Assembly: GCA_949825065.1 (NCBI GenBank)
Contig: OX463839.1
Coordinates: 33,551,540 to 33,615,539 of the forward strand
Direction: 5' to 3'
DNA: 64,000 bases
From: Odontocerum albicorne
Lineage: Eukaryota > Arthropoda > Insecta > Trichoptera > Odontoceridae
Below the pieces are notes generated by a model. It had not been told where the DNA came from and searched no databases. It saw only the letters and a program-made list of their open reading frames with translations. Shown here one piece after another: positions 46,880 to 57,725 of this stretch (the stretch's first letter is position 1; the number at the start of each line of letters is the position of its first letter). Both the position numbers and the translations under genes were made by a program.

Positions 46880-47060
46880 TTATCATTCATTTCCTCCCTT
46901 TCTTCGATCAGGCGATGAAAAACTTCTTTGCATACGAACGCACCACACCTCATTTTACACATCTTCATTTGTGGTTTACTCGAAGCGCCTGTAGGACGCA
47001 CTTCTAAGAGTTATCAGATGTGCACCATTATTATTTACGTTTAAGAGAGATCAAGAATAT
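46880..47060 (-). pseudogene. Possible piggyBac-like C-terminal relic
   Basis: A minus-strand frame reads KPQMKMCKMRCGAFVCKEVF, followed by HRLIEER. The C-x-x-x-C...C-x-x-x-F spacing and the closing basic/acidic helix recall the cysteine-rich C-terminus of piggyBac-type transposases. It is short and isolated, so this is tentative. Confidence 0.25.
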
Positions 47061-48030
<970 letters not shown>

Positions 48031-48240
48031 CTTAGTATGAATCGATGATTGATAGAAAAGTGTATTATAATGTAATTTTACCAAGTGAATTGGCCCCTTG
48101 ACAAGAGAATAACTAAATTTTATACATTTTGAACATATTTTGACCATTTGACAAAGTTTTTCGCCATGAATAATCTACATTTTCAAAGATAAGCTACAGT
48201 TTAAAGCTCGGCAATATGCAAAAGGAATTATTAATATAGA

Positions 48241-48405
48241 ACCTCCGTGGCCAGATTGGTTATCCCTGGTACTCTTTTTTTAATGATGTTCCGGTCTGTA
48301 CAGCCTTTTTAACATATTTTTGGTTTGTTGGAAGAGACTGCCATTTGGCAATTCACTCGCCAAATTGCAATACACTCGTATGTAAGGAAATGATTAATAA
48401 AAGAG
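48241..48405 (+). repeat. Main SINE family, copy
   Basis: Head ACCTCCGTGGCCAGATTGG, body GTTCCGGTCTGTACAGCC, tail TTTGTTGGAAGAGACTGCCA, then CAATTCACTCGCC. The anticodon and box B part is deleted. The tail again matches the LINE. Confidence 0.65.
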
Positions 48406-48701
48406 ATAGAAAATAAAATTAATACATCAAAACTGACTAAATTGTCTAAATCCATTGATGTACAGGTTGTCCCAAAATTCACCTAAGGATTTAAAAATCT
48501 TTTAATTATTTTTTTTTATTATTCATAAATAGTGTAATACATAATGAAAATTCAAACACTTTCCATGGTCAATTTCCAACAAGATTCGTGGGTAAGGATG
48601 GGATATTTAACTTCGTCTTTATAAAACTATTTATAAACAATAAAAATATGTAGAAATTATAAGATTTTTAAATCCCTAGATGACTTTTAGGACTGCGTAT
48701 A
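48406..48701. other. AT-rich DNA, no gene seen
   Basis: Nothing recognised. Confidence 0.45.
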
Positions 48702-49987
48702 ACACACCGATCAATAAGTCCCAGGACTAACTACTAAGACAACATTTGTTTACCAAAATTCTTCTTTATTCATCAATATAGTCTTCTTCAAGAGCGATAC
48801 ATTCATTCGAATGCTTTCCTAACTTTTCTATGCCAGCCGTGTAGAACGATTTATCTTTGGTTTCAAAATAGGCGTTAGTTTCGGCAATCACTCCTTCATT
48901 GGAGCCAAATCTCTTTCCCTGGAGCATCATTTTGAGGTTTGCGAACATCCAATAGTCGCTGGGGGCCAAATCTGGAGGATACGGTGGGTGCGGAAGCAAT
49001 TCGAAGTTCAACTCATGCAATTTGGCCATCGTTACCATCGACTTGTGACACGGTGCATTGTCCTGATGAAAGTGAACTTTTTTCTTCTTCATATGGGGCC
49101 GTTTTTTTGCAATTTCTGCCTTCAAACGCTCCAATAACGCTATGTAATATTCGCTATAGATAGTTTTTCCCTTTTCAAGGTGAATATTATATCATGCGCA
49201 TCCCAAAATACGGAGGCCATAACCTTCCCGGTCGACTTTTGAGTTTTTGGTCGCTTTGGACGACTTTCACCGGCTGCTCTCTACTCAGCTGACTACCGAT
49301 TTGATTCCGGAGTATGGTGGTGGATCCAAGTTTCGTCGATTGTCACATACCGACGCAAAAATTCCTTTTTATTTTGCGTAAATAGTGCCAAACAGCGCTT
49401 TGAATCATCGATGCGTTGTTGTTTCTGTTCCATTGTGAGCAAACGCGACAGCCAATTTGAAAAAAGCTTTTTTATGACCAAATTTTCATGCAAAATTGTC
49501 TATACACTACCAAATGATATCTTCAGGATGTCAGCTATCTCACGCATTTTTATTTTGCGATTTTCCATCATGAATTTGAGGTTTTTTTCAATGTTTTCTG
49601 GTGTAACAGCCTCATTTGGACGACCAGAGCGTTCAGCATAATTTGTGTCTGTACGACCGCGTTTGAAATCAGCATACCACCGACAAATGGTTGTTTTCGA
49701 CGGAGCAGAGCCCGAATAACACTTTTCAAGCCATCGCTGAGTTTGAACGGTATTTTTTACCATTAAAAAGCAATGTTTTATCAACACACGAAATTCGGTT
49801 TTTTCAATTGTTTTAAAAATAGCAAAAGTAGCGTCACTAAAACCACTGTATCTCAATGACACAATGTCTGAATGTCATGAAAGTTTGACACGTAACTTCT
49901 AAAGGTTGGTACTAATTGATAATGGTATGCATTTGTTATTACATGCTCCATCTGTTGGTTAGCCCCGGGACTTATTGATCGATGTAT
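48702..49987 (-). mobile_element. Mariner element 2, inactivated
   Basis: The left end ACACACCGATCAATAAGTCC and the right end read inward (ATACATCGATCAATAAGTCC) form the TIRs. TATA flanks both sides, consistent with a TA target duplication. Length is 1,286 bp. The transposase gene fills the interior on the minus strand. Confidence 0.85.
48766..49832 (-). pseudogene. Mariner DD34D transposase with several lesions
   Basis: The frame starts near 49,832 with IEKTEFRVLIKHCFLM, where the expected initiator methionine codon reads ATT. The N-terminal helix-turn-helix part includes APSKTTICRWYADFKRG and ERSGRP. An in-frame TAG interrupts at 49,500-49,502 and two more stops fall near 49,280-49,292. 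The first catalytic Asp is in TIDETWIHH. A frameshift lies near 49,185. The C-terminal piece (to 48,766) keeps HQDNAPCH and YPPDLAPSD, with 34 residues between the two aspartates, and an intact end (EEDYIDE). It cannot make protein as it stands. Confidence 0.85.
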
Positions 49988-49991
49988 TATA

Positions 49992-50469
49992 TATCAATAA
50001 ACCTTCTTCTTTCTTTCCAAGATCTGGGTTTCTATTAGTTAGACCTCTCCTGGGATGTTAACTCTCAGCGATGTATTATGTGGTCTACCCGGAGATTGAG
50101 TGGCAATGGGTTATCGTGCCCAACAACGTGTGGAGTTGTAGAGTTATCCATATTTTCCACATGTGCACGCCACTGACTTCTCCATTGTCTTTCCCATCTG
50201 ACAATGTCCTCCCCCTCGTCTTGTTTCTTTATTACTAACCGTTAACAGAATTTTGAATCAATTTTCAACGAAAAGTCTACATACAGATAAAGTAGTTTTT
50301 GTATACAGATAAATTAGTTTTAATCAGTTTCTGCGCGCCGTAGTTTGGAGATCACTGTCTTAAATGATTAATTAAAATAAATTTTATTGTTTTTATAATA
50401 AAATTTATGTCATTTTATTGTTTAAAATAGTACTACAAGTAAATTAGTGCTACAAGTAAATGAAGTCAA
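49992..50469. other. Intergenic DNA, no gene seen
   Basis: Moderately GC-richer at 50,050-50,230 (GTGGTCTACCCGGAGATTG, CCACTGACTTCTCC), possibly an old element. GCGCGCCGTAGTTTGGAG at 50,334 resembles transposon-end relics. Confidence 0.35.
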
Positions 50470-50690
50470 ACATGCCGTGGGAGATAAAGATCAAGGAATG
50501 TATGTTGGATCAAGTAAATAAAATTTTGAGAAAAGGAAATATAAAAAGTTGTAAGAGTTATATAGGAAGGTGTATGCATATATAATAGAAAAGGCGAAAT
50601 ATTTATGTTGCAATAGAAAGGTCTGGCACTCTTTTCTTACATTATCAATGAAATTACGTGACGGTATGTACTCGCACGTATGTAAATATA
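50470..50690 (+). pseudogene. RTE-like LINE 3' relic
   Basis: ATGTTGGATCAAGTAAATAA, AATTTTGAGAAAAGGAAA, AATAGAAAGGTCTGGC and GAAATTACGTGACGG follow the family order. Strongly decayed. Confidence 0.5.
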
Positions 50691-50810
50691 AATACTTAAA
50701 TTAAATTCGGAGATAAGCGATAAAACAAATTACATTAAGAGGGCAGATGACATGAGAAATATTTAATACGATTAAAATTTATATATACATATTAGGTGTA
50801 CACGTCATCA

Positions 50811-50883
50811 GTTTCCGTAGTGTAGCGGTTATCACGTGTGCTTCACACGCACAAGGTCCCCGGTTCGATCCCGGGCGGAAACA
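50811..50883 (+). tRNA. tRNA-Val (anticodon CAC)
   Basis: A 73-nt cloverleaf. Acceptor GTTTCCG pairs with CGGAAAC (A discriminator). The D-arm holds box A (TAGTGTAGCGGTTATCAC). The anticodon stem TGTGC/GCACA encloses the loop TTCACAC with anticodon CAC. The T-arm CCCCGG-TTCGATC-CCGGG holds box B (GGTTCGATCCC). A seven-T Pol III terminator follows at 50,891-50,897. No intron and no CCA are encoded, as usual for eukaryotic nuclear tRNA. All stems pair, so the gene looks functional. It reads GTG valine codons. Confidence 0.97.
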
Positions 50884-50890
50884 CGCCGTA

Positions 50891-50897
50891 TTTTTTT
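50891..50897 (+). terminator. Pol III terminator of tRNA-Val
   Basis: Seven consecutive T residues seven bases after the tRNA 3' end. Confidence 0.9.
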
Positions 50898-51339
50898 GCT
50901 TCTTCATACATTTTTTTATATTATTCTTAGCATTCGGTCCAATTTTTATTGCATTTAGTACAAAAATAAACAATATTTGATTTCAAATATATATACAAAA
51001 TTATTTTTCAAAAACAATTTTCATACTCACGTATTAGTGGATACCTTAAGTAAAATGAAAAAAAAAAGGTCTAAGATTGTTTGGACATGTGGAAAAAAAA
51101 TAACAACAAATATACAAGTTACTAGTGCATAATGTTCGTAAAGCGAGATTTTGAAGGAGTAATGTTTGGATTTTCCCCATCAAAAAGTGATAATTTCGTT
51201 TAAGAAATTATGCATGTAATTTGTTAATGTACTGAATAATTTAATTATTTGTCATTCATTATGCCGTACCATCTAGTGGCACGCGCGTCATAGGTTGCCG
51301 ACAGCTGTCCTAGACCGAGTCGATTGTTATTTGATCAAG
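50898..51339. other. Intergenic DNA, no gene seen
   Basis: 51,080-51,110 (TCTAAGATTGTTTGGACATG) may be a tiny RTE-like piece. Nothing else is recognised. Confidence 0.35.
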
Positions 51340-51530
51340 TGGAACAAATTGTAAAAAAGGCTGAAAAGCACACGAGTATGCCGAGATGTTTGGGGAGGAA
51401 GCAAAGGGGTGTGATATGCATAAAAATATGAAGATCTGTAATCTCTTGCTACAGTGCATATCCCATGTTACATGGCGTAAGGATATATATGATATGTGTG
51501 TACGTTAGTCTGATGATATGCACTCCTGGA
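51340..51530 (+). pseudogene. RTE-like LINE 3' relic
   Basis: GATCAAGTGGAACAAATTG followed by GGAGGAAGCAAAGGGGTGTG and a tail ending in TATGTGTGTACG. Weakly preserved. Confidence 0.3.
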
Positions 51531-51819
51531 TATATAATAGTTTGCTACTATTACTATATTTCTCTCGGTCGGCGGTCAAAATAATTTTCTAACGAGAACT
51601 GAGATTACGGATTATGTCATCCGTCTATCTATTTGGCTCTTTCAACTTTTTTTGGCCTTTTCTATATGATATGTCCACTGCAAAACTTCGTATGTATGGT
51701 AACACTCAAAATAAATCGGTTCGATTGTCGATCTTCTCAACAGATCTTATCAATATTACCCATTTAAAGGAAAATAATTGTAATTCAAAGGAATAAAATG
51801 TTAAAAAAATATGTACAAT

Positions 51820-52372
51820 ATATAAAAATGCCGCCCCCTCTTATTTCGCCGAAAATTTTCAGCGTCTTTCCAATCATGGATTAGCGCTACGCTCAAACAA
51901 ATATTGTTTATTGGCCTTTCCAGTTCACCGCTCCTCTTTCTTTACGTCGTCCTTTACTGTTTATGCAGTGAGACTCTGGAATCAGTTACAAACCAATATA
52001 AGACTCGCACCGTCCTTGGCATGCTTTCAGAAGCGACTGAAAAACCTCTTAATTTCTAGTCAGTAAAATAACGTGTTTCATTCCTGATTTTTCTTTTCCT
52101 TTCCTCTCCACCATCCCTTTCTTTCCTTTTGATTGATGATATCTCACTTAATATGAAATATAATGTTCGGGTGATTGTCCGTCTTTGTGGGGTTCGTGGG
52201 CATGTGCTCACGTATATGTTTATGGATTTCGTGGGGATGGATAGTCATTTGAATGATTTATGTGACCACGTAACTTGCTTCATTTACTTTTGTCTGGTTG
52301 GTTGGAAAAGATTGCCGCCTGGCAATAAGCCCGCCAGATTGTATTTGCAATAAAAGTGTTAAATAAATAAAT
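51820..52372 (+). pseudogene. L2/CR1-like LINE, 3' end copy 2
   Basis: From about 51,858 a forward frame runs open to the stop at 52,064-52,066. It encodes roughly 68 residues that include LALRSNKYCLLAFPVHRSS, VYAVRLWNQLQTNIRLAPSL and FQKRLKNLLISSQ. This basic/aromatic segment with RLWN...IR...S-F-K-LK is the standard C-terminus of L2/CR1-group RT proteins. The 3' UTR of about 300 bp ends in TTGGTTGGAAAAGATTGCC, a CTGGC/GCCAG hairpin (52,321-52,339) and a TAAATAAATA tail. The catalytic core is absent, so the copy is 5'-truncated. Confidence 0.75.
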
Positions 52373-52382
52373 AAAAATGTTA

Positions 52383-52535
52383 AGTGATAATACATAAAAT
52401 TACAAATAACACTATCTCCGCAACGTGTATTTCTACCCCCTATCCGGCTGAAGGAAGCTTCGGGATACGAGATATAAAAATATGTTGTGGTTATAAAGTG
52501 TAATTGAGGAAATGACAAAATAATTTACTGTATAT
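52383..52535. mobile_element. MITE-like element, diverged copy
   Basis: Core CGCAACGTGTATTTCTACCC, and right end GTAATTGAGGAAATGACAAA resemble the 36.0/40.4-kb elements. The left TIR is poorly preserved. Confidence 0.4.
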
Positions 52536-52589
52536 TATTATAAACTAAAATTACAGTTTCCATAACATTGCTGAAACCTTTGATAAAAT

Positions 52590-52840
52590 CAATAAAAACT
52601 GGTTCGGTCACGTGTATAGAAAAAAAGACAAAAAACAAATACTAATACATATAATATGGTATGAAGGTCAGAAAAGAGGATTGGGGAAAACGTGACTAGA
52701 TTTGAAATAAGAAAATTAATAGACACGAAAAACATGATATTGTGCATGAAATAATGAATGAATGTTAGAGAATCAAATAAAGTGTATTTTAACAGAAGGA
52801 TGGGAGATATGTATTTTATTTCTGCTACATTGAAAATTGA
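52590..52840 (+). pseudogene. RTE-like LINE relic
   Basis: AACTGGTTCGGTCACGTG (NWFGHV) starts the C-terminal motif. The rest is decayed. The open minus-strand frames over it are shadows. Confidence 0.4.
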
Positions 52841-53059
52841 TTTACACAATTTGAATATACTCGTTTACATTAAAAGGATGCAAATAAAAAAAAACTTTTT
52901 TTGGCTTATTTGAATAGAGTAAAAATACCAAGTCAATAAAATGTGTATTTTATTGTAAAAATTAAAAATGTAAACCTTATTGAACAATATTAATATTATA
53001 TTTCTTATATTTTAAATTAAAAAAAAAAGTAAAAACCTTATTGAACAATATTCAAAGTC

Positions 53060-53640
53060 AATTTTTTAGAAGCGGACCAAACTGGCAATATTTATGTCTA
53101 CCATATATTATCCTAGCAACTGCATTGAAAACCAACTGGAGTCTTGAAATTTGTGAATCGTGCAAACCAGAATCCAAACGCGACACAACTAATACATTAA
53201 TATGAGTTTTTATTTCCCTTGTTAGAAGACATCGACGTACAAATTTTAATTATCTAAGACTATAGGAACCTGAAAAAAATCGTGTAACCAATTAGTGTAT
53301 CGAACGAGAGCTAACTTTCAAGATAGACACCAAAAATTTCATGCAATATTTTGAAAATATTCTGACACCCATAACTGGAAAGAACCCAGAGAAATTTAAT
53401 TTTACTTGGATTGAATTTTAATTTATTTCTTGAATACCTTGTAACAATTTTTTTGACAGTTCCAATAATGAAATACATGAATACGATACGAGCTTCAGCA
53501 ATACCCAAGTAGTCAAAAATTTAATAAGATCGCAAATTAAAACAGAAATAAACAAATACTTCTGGGAGCTATGACAGCACCATCTGCTTGTGATCCATCC
53601 AATTACACGGTCTCCATTTATGCGAATCACTTGAACGCAG
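53060..53640 (-). pseudogene. L2/CR1-like LINE RT C-terminal relic
   Basis: Minus-strand reading, with frame breaks: KLKFNPSKIKFLWV near 53,400 (the N-PSKTEFL motif downstream of the catalytic core), then KTHINVLVVSRLDSGL near 53,195, then SRLQLVFNAVARIIYGRHKY near 53,120. The order TH-N-L-SRLD ... LQ-V-NA-AR-I matches the connection region of L2/CR1-type proteins. It may be an older relative of the LINE whose 3' ends lie at 7 and 52 kb. The YADD core is not clear. Confidence 0.55.
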
Positions 53641-53650
53641 TTAATTCTGT

Positions 53651-54209
53651 TCGAAATGTTTATTGCAAAACATTTATTCTAAAAAATGGTAAAGAATAGC
53701 GAAGCAGAAGATTCTAGATACATTATTTATTAAGAGCGACAACAGTAACAGTGGAAGATTCTTTCAGCGAGATTGATTTAAAAACAGAAAATTGCATGCT
53801 TCTGCAATTTTTCTTCGTATAAATTAATTGTATAGTTCGCATAAAATGTGTTTTATTGGTTATAAAATTAACAACTTATATAAATAAACTTATTAAAAAA
53901 ATTACTGAAGCTTTTTTACGAAATATGAATACAATACCTTGAACGGCTCAATTTACACGCTTTTTTTTAAACCAATAATTCACGTAAATGGAGGGATTCA
54001 AGTATATCTAAATATTAACCCTAAATTGTAAAAGTAACGAATTTTTTAATACGAGTAGCAAGCCATTTATGGTAATGCTTCTTAAAAAATTGCATAGAAT
54101 TAAAGAGATTTCTGACATATTAAATTTAATTGGCATAAATTAATACTAAATTATTCAAGAAATAAACCTTCGGAGTTTTTATTACTTTCTTATCTTTACA
54201 ATTCACAGT
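53651..54209. other. AT-rich DNA, no gene seen
   Basis: Nothing recognised. Confidence 0.45.
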
Positions 54210-54570
54210 AACAAAAATGCATTTTTAGGCCTTTTCACTTGATGTTAATACACAAAGTTAGCATTCAGCAGATTTTCATTTCCTTCGTTGCAATTACCAA
54301 GGCAATTTTAGAGCTAATGACATCGTTTAAGAAAACACAAAAATGGAAATTTTATGGCTAGGGAAGGGGGATTAATATGCCTCGAAAAATGAAAAACCTC
54401 ACTTCCGTGATGAAAAAAGCTTTTAAGCTGATAGACCGGCGATTAGCAGACACTGCTGGAAGTTGAGGGAAATAAAAAAACAGAAATATCGAGCTGCTCT
54501 CTTCTGAACCCGGAAATGTGTGTAAAGATGGTATTCAAAGTGGATCGCAAGTGCCTTTATTTACTTTGTT
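54210..54570. promoter_or_regulatory. Candidate non-coding island
   Basis: A 360-bp unique stretch with GCAATTACCAAGGCAATTTT, GAGCTAATGACATCG, GGGGGATTAATATG (Otx/bicoid-like GGATTA) and ATTTTATGGC. It has no open frame, no tRNA boxes and no second copy. Confidence 0.25.
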
Positions 54571-54764
54571 ATTTCTTTTTTTTAACGCTCTGGTTAATAC
54601 AATGAGGTGGGCGATTTTTGTTTTCATTAACGTAACAAAAAAAATATTATACTGAATTGCTATTAATGTTGACTTCTTTTTACATGGGTACCGTTCAAGA
54701 AATCCAACTTAATGATTCAGATATTTTAAATAACGTGACAGGAAGACAGTTTTGAATTAGTCCC

Positions 54765-54810
54765 ATGTAATCGAGCCTTCGAGTTTAGAGCCACTGGGGT
54801 TGGCAAGGAA
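54765..54810 (+). repeat. Dispersed repeat block
   Basis: ATGTAATCGAGCCTTCGAG, AGAGCCACTGGGGTTGG matches 24,270-24,315 and 29,838-29,895. Confidence 0.45.
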
Positions 54811-54954
54811 TTCAAGATCTATTTTGAACTAAAAGGATTTTTTATATGTTGTACATTATTGTAACTCCTCAATGCGCGTTAATATGATTACCAAAATGTA
54901 CGATGACGGAAAGTGAGCTACTTATTCCAGTCCCACAATTGCGTTTGTACTGTA

Positions 54955-55210
54955 TGTTATTGTTTTCTCAATCTATATTCATTCATTCTCTATGTCCAAA
55001 CCATTTTAGATTACTCTTCTTTATCCTACTTAATACATCAATATTAAGTTCACATTCGTCCCTACTCACTTCATCCCGTATTCTGTTGTACATTGTCATC
55101 TCATGTATTCTTCTCACTTCACGCACTTTTACAGCATTTATTCGGCTCCTTCATTACCATACTATATATCAAAGTTAGTACTAAATACAATTTATAACCT
55201 TATCGTATTA
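54955..55210 (-). pseudogene. RTE-like LINE relic
   Basis: GTCCAAACCATTTTAGATTA (complement of the WF-H motif), TTAAGTTCACATTCGTCCCT, and TCCCGTATTCTGTTGTACAT follow the order seen at 30,180-30,260. The forward open frame 54,903-55,178 is its shadow. Confidence 0.55.
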
Positions 55211-55859
55211 CGCTTTCTCTGTGTACATCACATTCTGGCGGGTATATTGCTATGTTACTATATTTTACAATTAACCAGACCCGAAGAGAAAATCAGACAG
55301 TTATGTTTGATACCAACAGGAATCGAATTCAGAACGTCAGAAGGCGTCAGAAGTTAGTATGATCCTCCGGCCCTAGTTGATAGGACAGTTGTCTCATCAA
55401 CCTTATGATATATTCATATTTCTAAATGGAGCATTGTTAATGCAACACTCGTGACTGTAATGAAAAATCACGGAATTAATTATATAAATTAACACCCAGA
55501 TTTATCTAGAAAGCTCTGAAGTTCTCCCGAAGTGAAAAAAAAGTTTAATAATTCAACATATGTCACTAAAATATCACATTATTGCTGTCATTAATTATTT
55601 ATGTAGATATATCCGATTTGTAAATAACAGAATAAATTTTGTAAATAAAATGAGATGCGCGCTGTAATAATTAAATTATAAAATTGAAATAATATATTTT
55701 TATCCACGTCCTGGTATAATGTTGAAAAAATAATAATCGCAAGTGAAAATTTTACAGTTTTGATATTCAGCTTTCAGGTGATGTGTCGGGTCGGTAATAT
55801 TGTGTTAAACGCAATATTTCATTTGGGAAATATGCTTATATAGGTGGCCACTGAAGGAC
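55211..55859. other. Intergenic DNA, no gene seen
   Basis: 55,230-55,350 may include a degraded SINE-like tail (TCTGGCGGGTATATTGC). Nothing else. Confidence 0.35.
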
Positions 55860-56079
55860 TCCATGGCGTAAGCGACATCTGTTGACAGTGATATCATATT
55901 ATAATATCAAACGAAGTTGAGACTTGATCTCGACTTGCGGAGTATGGTTTCTAGCCGTGGCTCTATTTTACAGAATTTCTTCTAGGTATATTGGGATATT
56001 TATTACCTTCTAAGTGTGAGGAGGGATGCGAGTCTATCTAATCCAACTAAATTGGAAAATATAGTTATATGGTTTTATG
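55860..56079 (+). repeat. 220-bp direct repeat, copy 1
   Basis: Almost identical to 57,370-57,595: about three substitutions and one 6-bp insertion (CGAGTA) in copy 2. It includes TGATATCATATTATAATATC, GACTTGATCTCGACTTGCGG and AGTGTGAGGAGGGATGCGAG. It has no open frame and no recognised terminal repeats. Class unknown. Confidence 0.95.
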
Positions 56080-56194
56080 GTTTGAAAAGTCATAAATTTT
56101 CATTTACAATCTTTTTTTTTTTACAGATTATATAACTTGACTACTCCAAGATACTCAGCAGCAGTTACAGTACGCCATTTGATTTCAATACCTA

Positions 56195-56530
56195 GCTAGA
56201 GATAACAACAACTTTTTGAGCAACTTGATGAGGCCCATTTTCATTTAAACGGGTGCATCAACAAACAAAACTGCAGATTTTGGGGTACTGAGAATCCCAA
56301 GTAATGACATCAGCATCAATTGCATCCCCAAAAATGTACTGTTTGGTGCGGTGTTATGGCTGAAAGAGTTATCGGCTCCTATTTCTTTGAAAATGAAAAA
56401 GGTCAGCCAGAAAGCATCAACGGGGCCCTGTATAGGACAATGCTTAAAAAATTTTACGCCCAGCGATTGAAGATAATCAGGAGCTATGATTTCAATAGTA
56501 TGGAGCTACTGCGCACACTACCAGGGTGAC
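56195..56530 (+). pseudogene. Tc1/mariner-superfamily (IS630-like) transposase relic
   Basis: A forward frame near 56,217 reads EQLDEAHFHLNGCINKQNCR and then FWGTENPK. This is the strand around the first catalytic aspartate. After a frameshift and stop, 56,320-56,529 gives HPQKCTVWCGVMAERVIGSY, then FFENEKGQPESINGALYRTM. These belong to the DEAHF/WCG family of IS630-type transposases common in insects. The second and third catalytic acids are missing. It lies between the two 220-bp repeats. Confidence 0.65.
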
Positions 56531-56965
56531 GATGACAGTGTGCGTAGTACAGCGATGTACATCCTTCAGCCTTTCATGGGTCACCCTGTAGAATATAAAG
56601 TTATTAACCCCGTGAGCATTTAATATATAAGTGCCATTTTATAGTATAAGTTTTATAACAGTTTAAAAATGTTATTAAAAAAATCTGAAATCCTGCTTGA
56701 CACTGGTTAGTCGTCTAGTTTCATAATAATTCGTTATTGACTGCATTTAAAGTTGATATAGTTATATCGAAAACTGTGTGTTACTAAACAAAATCAACTA
56801 ATTTAATACACAATAACAACGAATTAGAGATTACTCGCGCATTCAATCGACGCAACAATATTTTTAATAAAATCAATAAATTTCCTTATGTGTATAAACT
56901 GAGCCTTAAAAAAAGGAAGTCATAAGAAGGTCTGAAAAAGATAAATAAGATAGAATAAAAAAACC
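56531..56965. other. AT-rich DNA, no gene seen
   Basis: Nothing recognised. Confidence 0.45.
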
Positions 56966-56969
56966 AAAA
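56966..56969 (-). terminator. Pol III terminator of tRNA-Glu 1
   Basis: The minus strand has T4 seven bases after the tRNA, and a T7 a few bases further (56,957-56,963). Confidence 0.8.
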
Positions 56970-56976
56970 GAAAGTC

Positions 56977-57048
56977 TTCCCGTACCGGGAATCGAACCCG
57001 AGCCTCCTGGGTGAAAGCCAGGTATCCTAGCCACTAGACCATACGGGA
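56977..57048 (-). tRNA. tRNA-Glu (anticodon TTC), copy 1
   Basis: A 72-nt cloverleaf on the minus strand. Acceptor TCCCGTA/TACGGGA has discriminator A. Box A is TGGTCTAGTGGCTAGGAT. The anticodon stem CCTGG/CCAGG has loop CTTTCAC and anticodon TTC. The T-arm box B is GGTTCGATTCC. All stems pair fully and T-runs follow. It reads GAA and GAG glutamate codons. It is identical to the copy at 61.4 kb except for a compensated acceptor base pair. Confidence 0.97.
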
Positions 57049-57369
57049 CTGTTCTGTAACTGAGCAAATTATTTAGCAGCATTATGTATGTATGTATACT
57101 TTGCATAAATATTATTACAAATATAGTATCAATATGTCATTTATGTAACTTGATTAAAATATGTAATCATTTGCAATTATGCTAAATGCAATACGAATAT
57201 CGCAATATATCAATAATTTAAGATTTTAATATTTAAATGTATGTATATCATTTGCATTTTATGCAAGTACCATATATTGTCATCCGATTAAAAAGAGATA
57301 AGTAATGCAATTAAAATAATTAATGACATATGTAATATATTCTTCCTATAAAAATACCTATTAGGTTTT
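57049..57369. other. AT-rich DNA, no gene seen
   Basis: Upstream region of tRNA-Glu 1 on the minus strand. Short TATG tandem at 57,085-57,096. Confidence 0.45.
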
Positions 57370-57595
57370 TCCATGGCGTAAGTGACATCTGTTGACAGTG
57401 ATATCATATTATAATATCAAACGAAGTTGAGACTTGATCTCGACTTGCGGAGTATGGTTTCTAGCCGTGGCTCTATTTTATAGAATTTCTTCTAGGTACG
57501 AGTATGTTGGGATATTTATTACCTTCTAAGTGTGAGGAGGGATGCGAGTCTATCTAATCCAACTAAATTGGAAAATATAGTTATATGGTTTTATG
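57370..57595 (+). repeat. 220-bp direct repeat, copy 2
   Basis: Same orientation as copy 1. The matching stops abruptly at both ends (TCCATGGCG at the left, GGTTTTATG at the right), which marks unit boundaries. Mariner 3 begins 130 bp downstream. Confidence 0.95.
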
Positions 57596-57723
57596 ATCCT
57601 GAAAACTATTCTATACGACAGAATATAAGTTTGTTTAGACTGGCAATAGTTAGAACCAATATGAAAATGTTCTTCCTTTATTTCACAGGGTGTTTCTTTT
57701 GAATGTGGCCTCGGATGATGACA

Positions 57724-57725
57724 TA
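57724..57725. other. Mariner 3 target-site duplication, left
   Basis: TA abutting the left TIR. The right partner is TA at 59,013-59,014. Confidence 0.9.

Noticed and set aside
50779..50973. Minus-strand open frame over tRNA-Val
   Set aside because: It covers the antisense of a well-paired tRNA; the RPGSNRGPC-type reading is the translation of tRNA T- and anticodon arms.
56906..57106. Minus-strand open frame over tRNA-Glu 1
   Set aside because: It is the sense translation of the tRNA gene itself, with no protein motif.
55860..57595. LTR retrotransposon bounded by the 220-bp direct repeats
   Set aside because: No TG...CA ends, primer-binding site, gag/pol frame or target duplication. The interior holds an IS630-type relic and a tRNA gene.
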